Shown here: piece by piece, positions 1 through 11,514 of the stretch
How the letters are laid out: every line of letters begins with the position of its first letter
Numbering within the stretch: the first letter of the stretch is position 1
Assembly (NCBI GenBank): GCA_025093985.1
Contig: JACAAK010000003.1
Location: forward strand, 1,984,001-2,048,000
DNA length: 64,000 nucleotides
Direction of reading: 5' to 3'
Source of the DNA: Calvatia gigantea
Lineage: Eukaryota; Basidiomycota; Agaricomycetes; Agaricales; Lycoperdaceae
Program-made: the position numbers and the translations under genes
The notes under the pieces: model-generated
The model's database searches: none
What the model was told of the DNA's origin: nothing
Seen by the model: only the letters and a program-made list of their open reading frames with translations

Positions 1-382
1 CTCTCCTTTCTTTGATGCTGCAAAATCTATGTATCTCCTTTGCTCTCCAGCCCCATATTTGTATATCCGTCCACATAGGAATCTCCCTATTGTTTATTCT
101 CGCTCCCGGATCACCAGTTCTGTCCGTCCCTTTTTCTTTTTTTTCTCTTGTCCGGACTCAGGGGTTCAAATGTCCTGTCACTCTCAAGACGAAATTATTT
201 TTGACCGATTAGCAGGATGTATTGTACCATTTTACCCATAACTTGTCTGTATCTCTTTTTCCTTTCGGTGTGCCTTTGACACTCTTTGCTTGGTTCTCTG
301 TATAATACGTCTGGCAATCTATATTTTCCTTGGTATGAAATAAAACAATCGTGTTGACATCGTTCCACTCCGTTGTCCATAC
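1..382. other. Region downstream of HIS7, no gene seen
   Basis: AT- and pyrimidine-rich sequence with short T runs follows the HIS7 stop codon on the other strand. It probably holds the HIS7 3' UTR and terminator. No reading frame here resembles a protein I recognise. Confidence 0.5.
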
Positions 383-2115
383 CTACACAGGCACTCCCCG
401 AACGCCTATGGCGGCATTTCGCAAGGCATCCTTCACTTCCGAAATACCGACCTCCTCTCGGTGGAAAATCCCAGCAGCCAAGGCAGCTTCGACGCCTGTA
501 GCTCTGAATACGTCCACAAAATGGTCTGTAGTCCCTGCGCCACTACTCGCAACCACCGGGATCTTGACGCTCTTTCTCGCTAGATTAATGAGATCGAGAT
601 CGAAACCGAGACCAGTGCCATCTCGATCAATGCTGTTGACAAGTATTTCACCCGCCCCTAGCTCTTCAACACCCCTAGCAAGCTCAACCACTGAGAGAGG
701 TCGACTTTCGCGGCCGCCTGAAACAGTACATTGGTACCACCATGCCTTTCCACGTTCGTTGTCTGGACCATCTGGTTTGCCGTACACCACTTCTTCCTTG
801 TACGGTCCATCGTAAATTTCTGGGTCGACGTAGACACGACGAGGGTCGATGGAAACCACAACAGCTTGCCGACCGTACGCGTGAGCGATGGTCTCAATCG
901 CTCCTTTTCCTTTATCCCCGGTCGCTCGTAACCTCTCGACGGCATAAACAGCCTCGGACCCAATACTAACCTTGTCCGCCCCTGCACGGAAGTACGCCCC
1001 TGCCACCTCCAAAGCGGGACGTCTCGTCCCGTCGGGATCAACGGTATCTTTGATCCCACCACCAATTGTCAAAGGAACGAATACCTCCTCGGCTGCTGCA
1101 CGTACGACCGCGAGCATAGGTTGGTCTTGAAGGGGAGAATAACGGAAGGAGGTAATGTTGAGAAGGCAAATTTCGTCTGCACCTGCGGCGTAGTATTTCG
1201 CTGCTAGTGCGACAGGTTTTCCAAGGTTGCGGACTGCGCCGGCGGTATTGGCTGCCAAGGTCGATTTCTCGCGGACATCATATTGGTCGCCTTTGGTTAC
1301 GACTAGGTCACCTTGGTCATTGGCACGTACATCCATACATGCAATTATACGTTTGGTAAAGCGATGGTCTGGGGGTGGTGTGAGCGACACAGGGATACTG
1401 GGAGGGGCACCTGTGTGTGCGACTTCGGGTTTTCGGAGCCACTCATCAATCAGCCGTAAGCCTGCGATTCCGGACTTTTCAGGGTGGAATTGCGTGCCAA
1501 AGATATTGTTTTTGCGTACGGAAGAGACGAAAAGTTCGCGCCCATACTGTGTCGTCGCGTATGTCCAAGACATCGCTTCTGGGTATTTTTCAGGATCATA
1601 TCTTGCGCAGTAAGAGTGGACAAAGTAATAATACGATGACTCTTCGATTCCCTCGGAGTCGTCTTGGGGATTAAGCCGGTCAGAGGTATTCCAGCCCATA
1701 TGAGGCACCGATTTATCTGTATCATCGAACCGCGAGATGTGGCAGGGTATTACACCGAGCCCTCGAGATGGGGATTCGTCCGAGGACTCAAAGAGAACTT
1801 GCAGGCCAATGCAGATACCAAAATACGGACGTCCAGAGTTAATGTACTCGCGTAATGGCCCCAACAAGCCACGATCAGTCAAACGCTGGACAGCTGTCTC
1901 GAAGGCGCCGACGCCAGGGAAGATAAGGCTCTAAGATGTGTGAAACTTAGCTTGAGCAGGCGTGTGTAGTTTACGATAAGAATTATGAGACGAACGGTGG
2001 CTTTTGAGAAGTCGGCTGGCTGAGTAATCCACGTGAACTTGTGACCTAGCTTTTTCAGCGAATTGGCAAGACTCTGGACGTTCCCAGCGCCATAGTCCAG
2101 GAGATAAAGGCCCAT
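383..2115 (-). CDS. HIS7: Imidazole glycerol phosphate synthase, bifunctional HisH-HisF
   Basis: Two exons, 2115-1996 and 1930-383, with a 65-nt GT-AG intron, give 555 aa, close to yeast His7 (552 aa). Residues 1-~210 are a class I glutamine amidotransferase (start MGLYLLDYGAGN; nucleophile region FGICIGLQ; His/Glu pair in FGTQFHPEKS). The remainder is the HisF (beta/alpha)8 cyclase, starting ACMDVRANDQGD and with the phosphate-binding stretches NSIDRDGTG and VASSGAG. The enzyme makes imidazole glycerol phosphate and AICAR from PRFAR and glutamine in histidine synthesis, in the cytosol. It is divergent from the 3-phosphoglycerate dehydrogenase gene across 247 bp that contain a Gcn4-type site. 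No frame damage is seen. Confidence 0.96.
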
Positions 2116-2163
2116 CTTGACTGCCAACTGTAGGTTTTTTGACGGACAGAGGTGGACTGTCAA

Positions 2164-2170
2164 TGAGTCA
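2164..2170. promoter_or_regulatory. Gcn4/CpcA-type site (TGAGTCA) between HIS7 and SER3
   Basis: TGAGTCA is an exact match to the fungal general amino-acid control element (TGASTCA). It lies in the 247-bp divergent promoter between two amino-acid biosynthesis genes. A CCAAT box is at 2212-2216 on the same stretch. That the site is used is inferred from position and known biology of HIS and SER genes. Confidence 0.6.
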
Positions 2171-2362
2171 AAATGTGATGGCCGGGCCGGGGAAGGGTTG
2201 ATTTTGATCAGCCAATGATCACAATCAATATAATTCTGTTAATTTATTTCAGTTACCATCGTATTGCTTGTTCTGACGTGCTTTTTAATCTCTACCTACT
2301 TGGAAAGTTTGTTCATATAACTTCGTTCCTACAACGTCCTTTCTCTTCCTCACCTGCCCACC

Positions 2363-3818
2363 ATGAGTAACCCAATCAACATAAAAAATTCTATCGCCTC
2401 CTCCGCTTCTCCCGTCTCTTCCCTCCACGACCACATCCGTAGCCTAAGGCGCAAGGACTCTACATTGGACGCCGTTCGCCAGCCCAGGATCCTCCACCCC
2501 GTAGACAACGGGGACCTGCGATTGTTGATCCTCGAAAACATCAGCCAAGAGGCTGTTAACGTTTTCAAAGCAGCAGGGATACCACGTCGACCACTATGCC
2601 AAAGCCTTCTCCGAGGAAGAGCTCCTGGAAAAAATTGGTTCCTACCACGCTATTGGTATCCGTAGCAAAACAAAAATTACCAAACGTGTCCTGTCTGCAG
2701 CTTCTAAAGTTAGCATCACTTCCCCTGTCGGCATCATGTTACACCGCTGATGGACCTATTTCTATACTTTATTCCAGCTGCTGGTGATTGGTTGTTTCTG
2801 CATTGGCACGAACCAGGTAGACTTGAACGCGGCTGCCCAGGCTGGCATCCCCGTCTTCAACTCTCCATTCTCCAACTCCCGCTCCGTGGCGGAGCTCGTC
2901 ATATCAGAGCTCGTCGCATTGTCTCGTCAATATTTCGAGCGTGCTTGGGAGATGCGTAATGGCATCTGGAACAAACAATCCAAGAATTGCTGGGAGCTTC
3001 GCGGAAAGACACTCGGTATTGTTGGTTATGGCCACATTGGTTCTCAACTCTCCGTCCTTGCCGAAGCCTTCGGCATGCGCGTCCTCTTCTACGACGTCAT
3101 CAACATCATGCCTCTTGGCTCTGCTCGTCAAGTCGGAAGCCTAGAAGCTTTGCTCTCGCAATCCGATTTTGTCAGCCTCCATGTCCCCGAACTTCCGGAA
3201 ACTATTGACATGATTTCCCGTCGAGAACTCAACCTGATGAAACGAGGCTCATACCTAATCAACAATGCCCGCGGTCGCGTCGTTGATATCCCTGCCCTCG
3301 TCGATGCTCTCAAAGCAAAGCACATCGCTGGTGCAGCAATCGATGTTTTCCCGTTCGAACCATCTGGCAACGGCGATCCATTTGACGACCAGCTTAACTC
3401 TTGGTCTGGCCAACTGCGTTCCATCCCCAACGTTATACTCACCCCTCATATCGGTGGTTCCACTGAAGAAGCTCAGCGTATGATTGGGGAAGAAGTATCC
3501 CAGGCGCTCACTCGCTACCTCAACTATGGTTCGACCATTTCAGCCGTCAACTTCCCTGAAGTCGATCTACGTGCCATCACTGCGGAACAGGGCACTCAAA
3601 TCCGTATTTGCCATGTGCATAAGAACCAACCCGGTGTGCTCAGGCAGGTTAATGAGGCCTTGTCGCCATACAACGTCGAAAAGCAATACTCGGACTCTAA
3701 GGGCGATGTTGCATACCTTCTAGCTGATATCGCGGATGTCAGCCCCGCTGATTTCGCTGGGTTGAGAGAAAGAATCACTGGCACCGATGCTAACATCATC
3801 ACCCGCTTTTTGGCTTGA
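2363..3818 (+). CDS. SER3: D-3-phosphoglycerate dehydrogenase, with one +1 frame break
   Basis: Exons 2363-2708 and 2778-3818 (69-nt intron) encode a Ser3/Ser33-type enzyme of about 461 aa, the first step of serine synthesis (3-phosphoglycerate to phosphohydroxypyruvate, NAD+). Visible features: conserved IGCFCIGTNQVDL, Rossmann motif GYGHIGS, NNARGRVVDIPAL, ILTPHIGGSTEEAQ, and a C-terminal ACT domain (HKNQPGVLRQVNEALSPYNVE). The frame used up to about 2578 (...VFKAAG) must move by +1 to read the next conserved block (YHVDHYAKAF...EEELLEKIG). One base at 2576-2580 is extra and no intron fits there. Both sides are well conserved, so this looks like a sequence error or a very recent lesion rather than an old pseudogene. 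The start is the first ATG after the shared promoter. Confidence 0.93.
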
Positions 3819-4101
3819 GAAAACCCATATTGAGGTGGAAAAATATGGGTAGCGTAGCATCCATTCACTACATAGCAATTGTCCTGTTCAGGCTTTGTTG
3901 GACTCTGATCGATTCAACTCTCTCCTTCCACTCAACTGGCATTTCCTCCAATTTCAACGTTGGCGGGCATTATTGGGCTCTAAATTGTACTTTACAGTAG
4001 AAAACACGTTATCATGCTGGTGAATAACAAGTGTGACCTCCAAGTCTCCTAGTGAAGCATAGTAATCAAAAGTGGTGGGTGTCCATACACACACCGCGTA
4101 A

Positions 4102-5413
4102 TCAAGGATCTTCCTCCGGGTCGCCAATGCCACTCTCAAGGATGGCGAAGTGCGTCTCCATTTCCGGTAGACAGGGTGAATCGTATATCTTACATGAGCG
4201 CGTGTTTCCACGAGCCTTCTTAAGTTGCAGTCTAAGAGAACGGTCAGTGAGAGTCCCGAGGGAAGAAAAAGGCTACTCCACCTTGTTGTGGAAGCGTGTG
4301 CCATGATGTTGCCTCCGATGGGTTTCTTTTCGTTTCCGGCGTATGGGCCAGCAGCTGCATCTGGGTTCGACATGACCTGGTTTGTGACGACCACGGCAAT
4401 ACCAAACTGCAACGGGTCGTTAGCATATAGCCAGTGCTAAGGAAAAATATGAATATATACCTCATCCGCTAACCGTTGTAATGTTCGCAAAAACTTTCCT
4501 AGATGATTCTGACGGCTCGACAATTCACCGCGTCCACTAAAGTCTGTGCGGTAAAGGGCGGTACAAGAATCGACGATTAACAAGCAAAATCTGTTAATTC
4601 GCTTGGTTAAATCCTTTTTCCGTCTGCCCTGCTGAATGTATGCTCACCTTGACTCAGACATGAGAGCGCTAGCCATCGCCAATAACTGATATTGGTGATC
4701 GGCGTTGTATGCTCTGGCATAGGCAACATTATCCAAAACTTCTTCACCATTGAGGCCGTATCGTTCTGCCACTGCGAGTAAACGGACGGGACGGAACGTG
4801 CCTTCAGTATCAATGTATAGGCATTTGCCTTCACCACCTCCCATAGACACTGGAAGCTGGCAAGTAACAGCGAGGGTGTGGCATAGTTGCGATTTTCCTG
4901 TTCTGAATTCGCCGAATAATTCCGTAATAGCGCCAGTTTCAATGCCACCTGTTGAGGGAGGTTGTAACGAGGGAGTCCGACGAATGAAGAATAATCGGAC
5001 GAACCGCCGAGAAGAGCGTCGAGCTGTTTGGATCCTGTGGTTATATGCACTAGTTCCGACCGTCTAGCATGTACTTCCGTCGCACTTTGGAAGCCTAAGG
5101 GTACAATCTTCTGGGCTAGAATATGATAATGACACCCAGTCCGTCAGGGGCTTGTGCTAGGGATACCGATACGCCTGGACTCGCCTTCTTCTAAAATCTT
5201 ATCCGCCTTTTGGTCTGAAATGCCCTTAATAGTTACGAGGTGTTTCTTTGGTGTAAATGCGACAGCTTCAACGGTATGTAAGCCAGCGCCGGTGAGTTTC
5301 TTGATATCGTTTGGATGGATTCCAGCTTCCGTGAGTTTGGCCACAAGGAGGGGACCGGTGATTTGGTGTTCGTCTTCATGTTCTCCTTCGGGGGCTTGGG
5401 ATGCTTGCGACAT
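4102..5413 (-). CDS. RAD51: DNA recombinase Rad51
   Basis: Six exons (5413-5185, 5115-5005, 4948-4648, 4590-4461, 4406-4282, 4231-4102) join in frame to 341 aa, the usual Rad51 length. The N-terminal helix-hairpin-helix region ([20 protein letters not shown]) precedes the RecA core, with Walker [20 protein letters not shown], Walker B LLIVDS, and the loop-2 region [14 protein letters not shown]. It forms the nucleoprotein filament for homologous recombination. The first intron (5184-5116) is a GC-AG intron: only the GCGAGT donor restores the conserved join ([11 protein letters not shown]). The other introns are GT-AG, 50-57 nt. An ACGCGT box lies upstream at 5509. It converges on SER3, with 283 bp between stop codons. 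Confidence 0.96.
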
Positions 5414-5508
5414 TCTTTTGGGTTGGAAATATGTGGTATGTAGGGGACTTTTGGTCGCGCTGAGTCAACCCACGAGGCGATGGCGTTTCAACCTTCCCAC
5501 ACACATTA

Positions 5509-5514
5509 ACGCGT
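5509..5514. promoter_or_regulatory. MCB-like element (ACGCGT) upstream of RAD51
   Basis: ACGCGT is the MluI cell-cycle box bound by MBF in fungi. It sits 96 bp upstream of the RAD51 start codon, in the divergent gap shared with an F-box gene. Yeast RAD51 is known to be MCB-controlled. Use here is inferred; a single hexamer can occur by chance. Confidence 0.4.
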
Positions 5515-5701
5515 CCGAGTCCTGCGCACGTGATCGCGAGTTCCTGTCACTGCACTCACTGGACTGGCGATAAAGTTTAGAGCCTGCTGGGGGCCGCTCC
5601 GAAATTAACCCGGTGCTCTTTCGCGGGTGCAACTTATACTGAGACGAACAGGCCAAAACTGCAACCACGCCACCAGAACGGTCAGGTAGAGTTTCCTGTG
5701 G

Positions 5702-7114
5702 GTGTCTAACACAAGCGCACACGCTTCTTCCTCGTGGTGTGGTGGCATCATCGCATATAATGCCATACAACTAAGCCAGCCTCCAATCCTTCCACCCGAT
5801 GTTCTTATTGAAATTTTCATAACTCGGCCGTCCCCCGGACTGCGTGGTGATCGTCCAGACAATATCCCTCTTCTTGCCGGTTCTGTGTGTCGGTACTGGA
5901 GGGATGTGATTCTCGGGACCCCGACCGTATGGACGGACATGATTGCCAGTTCCGCGAGCAAGTCCCACCTCAACCTCTATCTTCAGAGGTCATCTCCTTG
6001 TCCTTTCGGCCTTCGTCTCTACTTTGACAAACCATCTCGGCTTCCCTCCCAATTCATCCAAGATCTTCACTTGGCTCTGCCTCAACACTATCAAAGGCTC
6101 AATGAATTGTTCATCTTCTACTACGCTCGTGACGACACGTTCAGCGAGACGATATCCGTACTTCACGCCATGGACTCGTTAAAATCCGCGTTTTGTACAT
6201 CAGCGCAATGTACCACGCACAAGTCTCATATTTCGCGGGGCCAATGGGGGAGATACTATGTACCATGTTCCCCCCGACTCCTAAACTCACTTTCTGCAAA
6301 CTTCCTTCTCAACTCATCATGCTGTTGAATCCCACGTACACTTTCCCGTGTTTGACGACACTCTGGATTACGGATCACCTCTTTCCTCGCCCAAGTTTGT
6401 CCAGATTGTTGAAACAATTACCTGCTCTAAAGACTTTGATCCTTCAAAATGGAGATTTCCGAGCTCGAAGTCTGGGAATTAACGACACCATCCCATCGGT
6501 CACTTTATCCTCTTTATCAAACCTGGCATTTTAGTTGGCACCCTCCTCTCAGCAGGCGATGCTCTGCCCGTTAGGCTCCCTGATTGCTCTCAACTTGGAA
6601 GTTCTAGAGCTCTGTTTTTTTTTTTTCATGGTTGATGCTGACGAAGACGAATTAATCGAGTTCCACGAACACTCCCTCCGCGAGTGGAGAAAACCCGAAT
6701 CCAAACTCAGGAAAATTGTTTTTCATAGAGTATTGGACCCCTGGCATAATGGGAATATCCGGATTGTCAGGCTCCTTTGCAAGCCCCTCCATGTTGGATA
6801 CAAGGGCTTTAGAGGCAGAGTTCTGTCTGCTTCTCCCATTAAGGAGGACCTTGTAGCCGATTTGAGGATGGTAAAGATTGCTTTCACTGGATTATACCCA
6901 GCTAAAGGGTCAGGAGACCTGTGAGGCGCTGTGCCGCCTGGGGCAAATGGTGGATCTTCTGTTGCCATTTTGTCCTCCTGTGAATGTTCAACTTAGTAAG
7001 GGTATGCGGGACCACATTGCTGTCCTGGAGTTGATGGGGAAATTCGAGAGCGTAGTTGCATTTCAGTTTGGGACTCTGACGGAGAATGAGTACTGGAATA
7101 TACCCGAAATATAA
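5702..7114 (+). pseudogene. F-box protein gene, apparently broken
   Basis: The first frame (from 5702) carries an F-box-like segment, ILPPDVLIEIF...LLAGSVCRYWRDVILGTPTVW, typical of the large F-box families of mushroom-forming fungi. The leucine-rich tail is then spread over other frames: a shift near 6182-6184 (A run; -1 or +2) into the frame holding LYISAMYHAQVSYFAGPMGE, a stop at 6532-6534 in that frame, continuation to about 6880, then a +1 shift into the frame ending at 7114. No intron model I tried removes all three breaks. This looks like a decaying member of a multicopy family, although sequence errors could contribute. Function (SCF substrate adaptor) is inferred from the F-box alone. 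Confidence 0.6.
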
Positions 7115-7544
7115 CGCATTTCTTTGAAAAACGGAGCTGTACGAGCGGCTTTCGAGCAGTCACGATAACCTTCACTCGGCTTGATCTGGGTCAGTGACGT
7201 TTGTTGAAGGATTTGTGACTATCACAGACCACCGGGAGTGCACGAGTCGGGATGTGATGGCTTTGTATACAAGTTGTATGTTGAACGTTGGACACTGCGC
7301 AAGCTTTAGCAACTGACGTGGACCGCTGAACCAGCTCTTTGAGGCGGGGTTGTTGGATGAGGTGAGCTCATCATAGGCGTTTCTCTTTCTCCATTCAATG
7401 GGACCTTACCCACGCTTTCCTTACGTTGGGTGGGCAGACCCTTGTACGCGAAGGTTCGCACATTACTATCACATCAGCAACCGGAACTACTTTTCAAGAC
7501 TTTCCAGTGAAGTGGCAAGAGTTCGAGGCCAAAACATACAACAC
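7115..7544. other. Gap between F-box pseudogene and IMA1, no gene seen
   Basis: This stretch probably holds the IMA1 promoter and 5' UTR. The IMA1 frame stays open upstream of 7545, but that part shows no family similarity, so I treat it as leader. Confidence 0.4.
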
Positions 7545-9562
7545 ATGACACCGCTGTTTCGACGACATAGCAATATCACCTGTTTCTTCTGCCAAACACC
7601 CGTTGCTCCTTTTCCCAAGAACCCACTCAGCTTCAAATGCCCAACATGTGGTTGCTGGAATCGATACGATGCCAACGGTGAAATACTCTCCGATGATCCA
7701 GCAATGCACGATGAAAAACTCAACAAGCAGTCCTTCGCAAAGCGAGGTATGTCTAGGTTTTCTCTCGTTCAACGGCCTGAAGGACCCACTCCTCGAAACA
7801 ATGCAGCGTCCCCGCGAATAGACCGCTTCCCAACATCTTACGGCCCCGGACCATTTTGTCACGCGTGCCAAACGAACCAAATGCTTATTGTGAACTTATT
7901 ATCATCGTACCTTCCACCACCTGAGGTGTGTCTCTCTATGACATACTACCCTCGCCCTCACCAACCTGTATACGCGCCTTTCGTAGAGTCCGGAATACGC
8001 TCAACGTCTTGAGATGTTACCAGAATACCGTGAATCACTGCACACACGTTACCCGCCAGTCTGTGAAGAATGCATGCCAGTCGTTGAGGACGAGATCCGA
8101 AAGAAAGATCAAATGGCCCGCGCGCAAGCTCTAGGGGCATGGCTGAAGGATAGCAAGGGAAAGGAAACACAGAGAAGGGTATCAGCGAAGGGCAAGGATC
8201 GAGAAAAGGAGACCGTAGAGCTCTATTGGTGGAAGATCCGTGGAGGGCTGTGGGTTGCAACTTCTGGACTATCTCTTGTGTTCAACACATCTGGTACGTA
8301 TCTCGACACGCGAGACGTCTAACCTAGTTCTCATTATGTTCAGCCGTTTTTGGTTATAGACCTTTCTGTTTCCTTTATCCATTGCAACCTATTCTTCCGC
8401 TTCTTATCTTATCCACTATCCTGTGGACGGTTTGGGATCCTACATACGCGTCTTTCCGTAGAGCCCAGAGACAAGGACGAGACGTTCGTGTCGTAGGAAA
8501 GAAGGAGTACATTGTGAGCTACCCTCTGTTCCTGCCTGGAGGGGATTCTAATACCGTTCTTTTTCCAGGTCTTGCAAATGATCATATGGAATACAAGGTT
8601 GTGGACGAGTGTATTGTTCTGGGTCCACTGGCGCGTCCCTGAGAACGACTACTTTGAACTATACGACCCATTTTCCCAATTAGCCCGCATATATTTTTCC
8701 ACAGTTACGACCATTGAGGTCATCGTAAGTCTTCGTCCACCACAGATCTGCTAATCGGAGCTCAATATTTTTCCAGGCTCAAATCTTCTCTTTTTATTGT
8801 CTTCGGCTCAAACATCCTCCTACGGTCCGTCTGATCGACACCCATACGCACCACTTTGCTCCCTCTCGCTCGGCAACGCCTCACCCGTCAGGTTCCGGCA
8901 GTCGAGGAGGTACACCAGTCCCATCACAACTCAAACCTCCTCTGCCAATCACCTCCGAACCCGACCTTCTTGCTTCCCTTTCGCTCTCTTCTAAACCAGT
9001 TATAACACCCAAGAACCCCGTCTTCGGTCTACCATCACTTTTGTCCAACCCTCCGCCAAAACAAGAAGTTGACGGCGATGATACGGAAATGGAAGACGAC
9101 GACGAGAACGCCATGGATTGGACGCCTACTGGCCCGCGTGCAGCGGCTTCCCGGAGGCGTAAAAACAACAACGTAGTGCAAACAGACGAAAACATATGGT
9201 TGCGGCCTCAAAAATTCTTCGCTCCCGAAAAACCGACAGGATTGGAGGGGCTGTTTGCGAGAACGAAGTTGGACGATGATGCAATGATGGTGGATGGTCA
9301 GGAGGGAGTTGATGCTGGTGGCTCGATATCAGCGAAAGTAGTGGGGCATTTCAGGAGGTGGTGGCGGATATATGCGACGGTGGTTGTACCGGTCATAATC
9401 GGAGCCGTGGTGAGGAGGATATGGCATCTCGAGATCTCAATCACTGCTGTTGGGAGGGGGAGCAGTTCATTCAAGTCTCCCTCTGCGCCCACACCGCCAA
9501 TTGGTCCTTCTGATGCCTTTGGCAGTGTCACATTAACCCATGCTATCGATTACGATCAGTAA
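7545..9562 (+). CDS. IMA1: Ima1-family inner nuclear membrane protein
   Basis: Exons 7545-7925, 7987-8293, 8344-8513, 8569-8724 and 8777-9562 join in frame to 599 aa. The N-terminus is the Ima1/TMEM201 zinc-binding domain: CxxC pairs CFFC, CPTC, CHAC and CEEC, with WNRYDANGEI between them. Hydrophobic spans follow in exons 2-4 (around LWVATSGLSLV and LPLLILSTILW), then a Ser/Pro-rich, acidic tail and a last hydrophobic stretch near the C-terminus (IYATVVVPVIIGAVV). In fission yeast, Ima1 sits in the inner nuclear membrane and helps link heterochromatin to the envelope. I chose ATG 7545 because MTPLFRR directly precedes the conserved CFFCQ. All introns are GT-AG, 50-61 nt. Confidence 0.88.
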
Positions 9563-10397
9563 TGTTTGTTGTACTGTTTACTACATTTCCAACCCCCCTC
9601 GCTCATACATATGCCGCGCTTGACTGAGGGATGTTTTACCGCGCTTACTCCAAGCCACGAACAAAGAAACCCCCGCATCGTGGTTAGTACCAAACTAGGG
9701 TGAGCAGAAATTCCTACGATGCAACATTTTTCGGAGGAGCAATCTATCTCTGTTCGACACGCGTCGGAGTACTGTCAACATAGGACATCCCGAAACATCA
9801 ACACCAGTTATCAGTTTGTTAATCATTGTACAAGTTCAAGTTCCATCATCGGAGTCTCGTTGAGTGTGGAGGCATGATTGCCTTGGTATGCAAGTATTGA
9901 TAGTTCGTATTCTAAGTCCCCAAGAAACCGAAAATAGAATGGGGTATAACTAACAATAACCTATCACAGAAGAACAAAAGCGAGTCCTTGTACCTCTAAA
10001 AAAAATACCAAAATGTCAATATCATAATCCATTGCCAAATGATGAGGCCTAAATTCGCCACAGGAGTTCAACTTCATTTCATGAAAAATGAATCACCACT
10101 CCCGGACTGGATAGACCCGGTCAGGCGTACTATATCGTGTCACGGGAAAAAGATACATTCCAAAAAAGGATAAGGATGGGAAACGTAGACAAGAAAGGAG
10201 ACAAAAGGAAGAAACAAAGGAGGTATGGCGAGGCCGTACACATAAAGTAAGAAATAACCAGCGGCTCTTATATATGTAAATAACCGGAGAGGGAGGACGG
10301 TAGGGATTCAAGAAAGGGTGTCGGATGAACTTGGAACGGTAAGGGGATAACATGGGGGGTAAGGGGGGAGGGGGAAAAAGCGGACAGATTTCACCAT
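9563..10397. other. Convergent 3' region, no gene seen
   Basis: The gap lies between the stop codons of IMA1 (+) and a membrane-protein gene (-). It contains A- and T-rich stretches expected of 3' UTRs and no convincing coding frame. Confidence 0.4.
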
Positions 10398-11514
10398 CTA
10401 ATACCTCGAGCCCTGATAATCATAAGTTCCATAGTTTCCGCCAGCCTGGTGGTGGAGCGGGACAGCAGTATCATATTCATATCCCCTTGTCATACCTACT
10501 CCCCTGTTGACCTCACCCATAGGTGGACTAGGGCCCCGAGCTAAATCCGCATATCCTCCGATGGGTGCAACACCGGCGGTGAAATCATGGTCGGGGACTG
10601 GTTGCAAGTTCGACGCGCCGGCAGTATGACCGCGACCACCAGACGAGTGACCATGAGCAGAAGCGGAGTGGAACGAAGAAGCATTCGAATGCGCCCTTCG
10701 GTGGCTGGGTATAATTCCGTCGGTAGCATTGTTCCTATCGTCGGTGGGTTGCCAATCGATTGGCTGCAAACGTTCATCAAATTTGGACGAACGACCGAGC
10801 TTCCACTTCCTGAAAATAGTCCAGAGAATAGCCACACCACCAACGGAGGAGGCAATGATGATGAGAACCATCAGGGTTGTACTCTTAGTCTGGGCAGCGC
10901 CGGTAGGTTTGGGGACCTCAGTCTCTTGAGCGGCTGCATCTTGAGTTCTAGTAAGGGTAATTGTGGGTTTAGCAGCGGGAGGAGCGGTTGAAGTTGGAAC
11001 CGGGGTCAGGAGAAGAGTCTCTGACGGGAGTTGAGCGGAGGAAGAGGGAGTAGAGCTTGTCGAGGATACAGACGCGGACGAAGAGACCGAGGAACTGCCT
11101 GAAGCCGAGGACGAAGCAGACAGCGACTGACTTGCGCTTGCACTGCCAGATAGCTATATCCGCAAAAACATCTGAATAAGGAACAAGAGCACGAAGACAG
11201 GGGAGGGTACTTACGATGGAAGAGAGAAGGTTACTAACAACGTTAGTGGCACTGGGGTTAGCACTCAAGGTATTGATCGGTGCTGCCGACGCCGGTGTGG
11301 AGGCAACGGGAGCAGAAGAGCTGCCTGGAGCTTCCTCAGAGGGGTCGCGGCCAGCGCCAATGACGGGGATCTGGGGAGACCTTTTCTTGACGATCCTCTT
11401 CAAGTTGACGTGGTCCCTCTGCACGCGTTGGAACTCGCTGGTTGCTTGCACAGCAGAAACAGCGAGAGCAAGTGCGAGATAGGTAACAAGGGCATGACGA
11501 GTTGAGCGGAGCAT
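10398..11514 (-). CDS. Secreted/membrane Ser-Ala-rich protein with one TM helix
   Basis: Exons 11514-11215 and 11153-10398 (61-nt intron) give 351 aa. The N-terminus is a clear signal peptide (HALVTYLALALAVSAVQA). A low-complexity Ser/Ala/Thr/Pro ectodomain follows, likely O-glycosylated. There is one transmembrane helix near residue 200 (LMVLIIIASSVGGVAILWTI) and a cytoplasmic tail rich in His, Gly and Tyr. The architecture recalls the Mid2/Wsc-like sensors and many uncharacterised basidiomycete membrane proteins. I do not recognise a named domain, so cell-wall sensing is only a suggestion. Confidence 0.75.

Noticed and set aside
5461..5467. Second TGAGTCA upstream of RAD51
   Set aside because: RAD51 is not an amino-acid control gene and a 7-mer can occur by chance; I list only the HIS7/SER3 site.
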